From NCBI GenBank assembly GCA_030681795.1, contig JAUXRG010000064.1, positions 16,483-80,482 of the forward strand: a DNA stretch of 64,000 bases. Direction: 5' to 3'. The DNA comes from Rubrivivax sp. GTDB taxonomy: Bacteria; Pseudomonadota; Gammaproteobacteria; Burkholderiales; Burkholderiaceae_C. Of the stretch, positions 63,321-64,000 are shown in pieces. The translations under genes and the position numbers were made by a program. A model generated the notes under the pieces. The model had not been told where the DNA came from and did not search any database. It saw only the letters and a list, made by a program, of their open reading frames with translations. How positions within the stretch are numbered: the stretch's first letter is position 1; the number at the start of each line of letters is the position of its first letter.

Positions 63321-64000
63321 CCTCAGCAGCGCCGCTGCCGCGCCGCTGCCGCAGCGCCTCGAACAGGCACACGCCCGCTGCCACCGAGACGTTCAGGCTT
63401 TCCACCGCGCCCTGCATCGGAATCCTCACCAGTTCGTCGCAGCTCTTGCGCGTGAGCTGGCGCATGCCGGGCCCTTCGGCACCCAGCACCAGCGCCAACG
63501 GGCCGGTGAGGTCGGCATCAAAGAGTGTCACGCTGGCATCTTCGCTGGTGCCCACCACGCGCACACCACGGTCCTTGAGTTCGGCCAGCGTGCGCGCCAG
63601 GTTGGTGACCATCAGGTAGGGCACGGTCTCGGCGGCGCCACTGGCCACCTTGGCCACGGTGGCGTTCAGGCCCACGGCATGGTCCTTGGGGGCGACGACG
63701 GCATGCGCGCCGGCACCGTCGGCCACGCGCAGGCAGGCGCCCAGGTTGTGCGGGTCAGTCACGCCGTCGAGCACCAGCACCAGCGGCGGGCCCTGCACGT
63801 CGTCGAGCACCTCGTCCAGCGAGTGGCGCAGCGCCAGCGGCGTGACGCGCGCCACCACGCCCTGGTGGCGCGTGGTGCCGGCCAACCCGGCCAGGCGTTC
63901 GTCGTCGCTCTCGACCAGCCGCGCCCCGGCGGCGGTGGCGCGCTCGGTGAACTGGCGCATGCGGGCGTCGCGGCGCTGGCCATCGACGTGGATCTCGACG
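63301..64000 (-). CDS. rlmB: 23S rRNA (guanosine-2'-O-)-methyltransferase RlmB (5' end outside window)
   Basis: The C-terminal ~232 residues of a SPOUT (TrmH/SpoU) methyltransferase that modifies G2251 of 23S rRNA. The N-terminal substrate-binding domain ends in [21 protein letters not shown]. The knotted catalytic domain has [76 protein letters not shown] and the SAM-site end [21 protein letters not shown]. The frame is open to the window edge, so the start lies beyond. It ends inside an 11-bp tandem repeat. It converges on the chromate transporter genes. Confidence 0.95.
   Translation of the reverse strand, partial: VEIHVDGQRRDARMRQFTERATAAGARLVESDDERLAGLAGTTRHQGVVARVTPLALRHSLDEVLDDVQGPPLVLVLDGVTDPHNLGACLRVADGAGAHAVVAPKDHAVGLNATVAKVASGAAETVPYLMVTNLARTLAELKDRGVRVVGTSEDASVTLFDADLTGPLALVLGAEGPGMRQLTRKSCDELVRIPMQGAVESLNVSVAAGVCLFEALRQRRGSGAAEARLRRG

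Overview
The window is about 64 kb of very GC-rich chromosome that reads as a member of the Burkholderiales (Betaproteobacteria; Comamonadaceae or the Rubrivivax/Leptothrix side of the order). This assignment is inference from protein style and gene neighbourhoods, such as aminotransferase-hom-thrC-moeA-moaD-moaE-clpB and pbpC with a bacterial alpha-2-macroglobulin. No rRNA, transposase, integrase, phage gene, CRISPR array or replication origin was seen. Two tRNA genes are present: Arg-UCU and Pro-UGG.

Layout. 0-4.5 kb: a Crp/Fnr regulator cut by the window edge, a split APH-kinase plus acyl-CoA dehydrogenase pair resembling animal ACAD10/11, a conserved hypothetical and a GST. 4.5-14.7 kb: tRNA-Arg, then pbpC and a large alpha-2-macroglobulin gene (yfhM) on the minus strand, divergent from a UvrD-family helicase, then tRNA-Pro. 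14.7-25.6 kb: a small membrane protein, an EamA exporter, a ThDP enzyme, an MFS carrier, nadA, a ComFB protein fused by overlap to a TPR-GGDEF diguanylate cyclase, nadB and a hypothetical. 25.6-34.9 kb: clpB behind a textbook sigma-32 promoter, and a tightly overlapping minus-strand operon (aminotransferase-hom-thrC-moeA-moaD-moaE-flavin reductase). 34.9-46.6 kb: Mth938-like protein, peroxiredoxin, PIN-PhoH ATPase, a lipoprotein, an exported minimal ATP-dependent DNA ligase, prpE and acuI (propionate/acrylate chemistry), a C40 peptidase, moaA, an acyl-CoA synthetase and a PanE-like reductase. 46.6-55.9 kb: a looser accessory-like stretch with four gene-poor gaps of over 500 bp. It holds a FecR/Trp-rich protein with a huge Ala-Lys tail, an ArsR/MFS divergent pair, a TerB-like remnant, a membrane protein and a Tat-signal aldo/keto reductase. 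55.9-64 kb: PlsB-like acyltransferase, rnhA, a methyltransferase, gloB, mltD, a D-2-hydroxyacid dehydrogenase, a two-gene chromate transporter and the C-terminal part of rlmB.

Most of this is ordinary housekeeping DNA. The parts that deserve a second look are these. (1) A small palindromic element appears to have landed exactly in an ATGA stop/start overlap between the aminotransferase and hom genes, with a 13-bp duplication that preserved both codons and supplied a new Shine-Dalgarno. (2) A ComFB protein is translationally coupled to a diguanylate cyclase. (3) The APH-kinase/ACAD pair may degrade 4-hydroxyacyl-CoAs. (4) A recurring promoter geometry puts the -10 box 6-9 nt from the start codon, predicting leaderless mRNAs. 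(5) The FecR protein has an internal ~0.5 kb tandem duplication, and its gene lies between two ~80% identical 75-bp direct repeats. (6) Two exported enzymes carry twin-arginine-like signals, one of them a DNA ligase.
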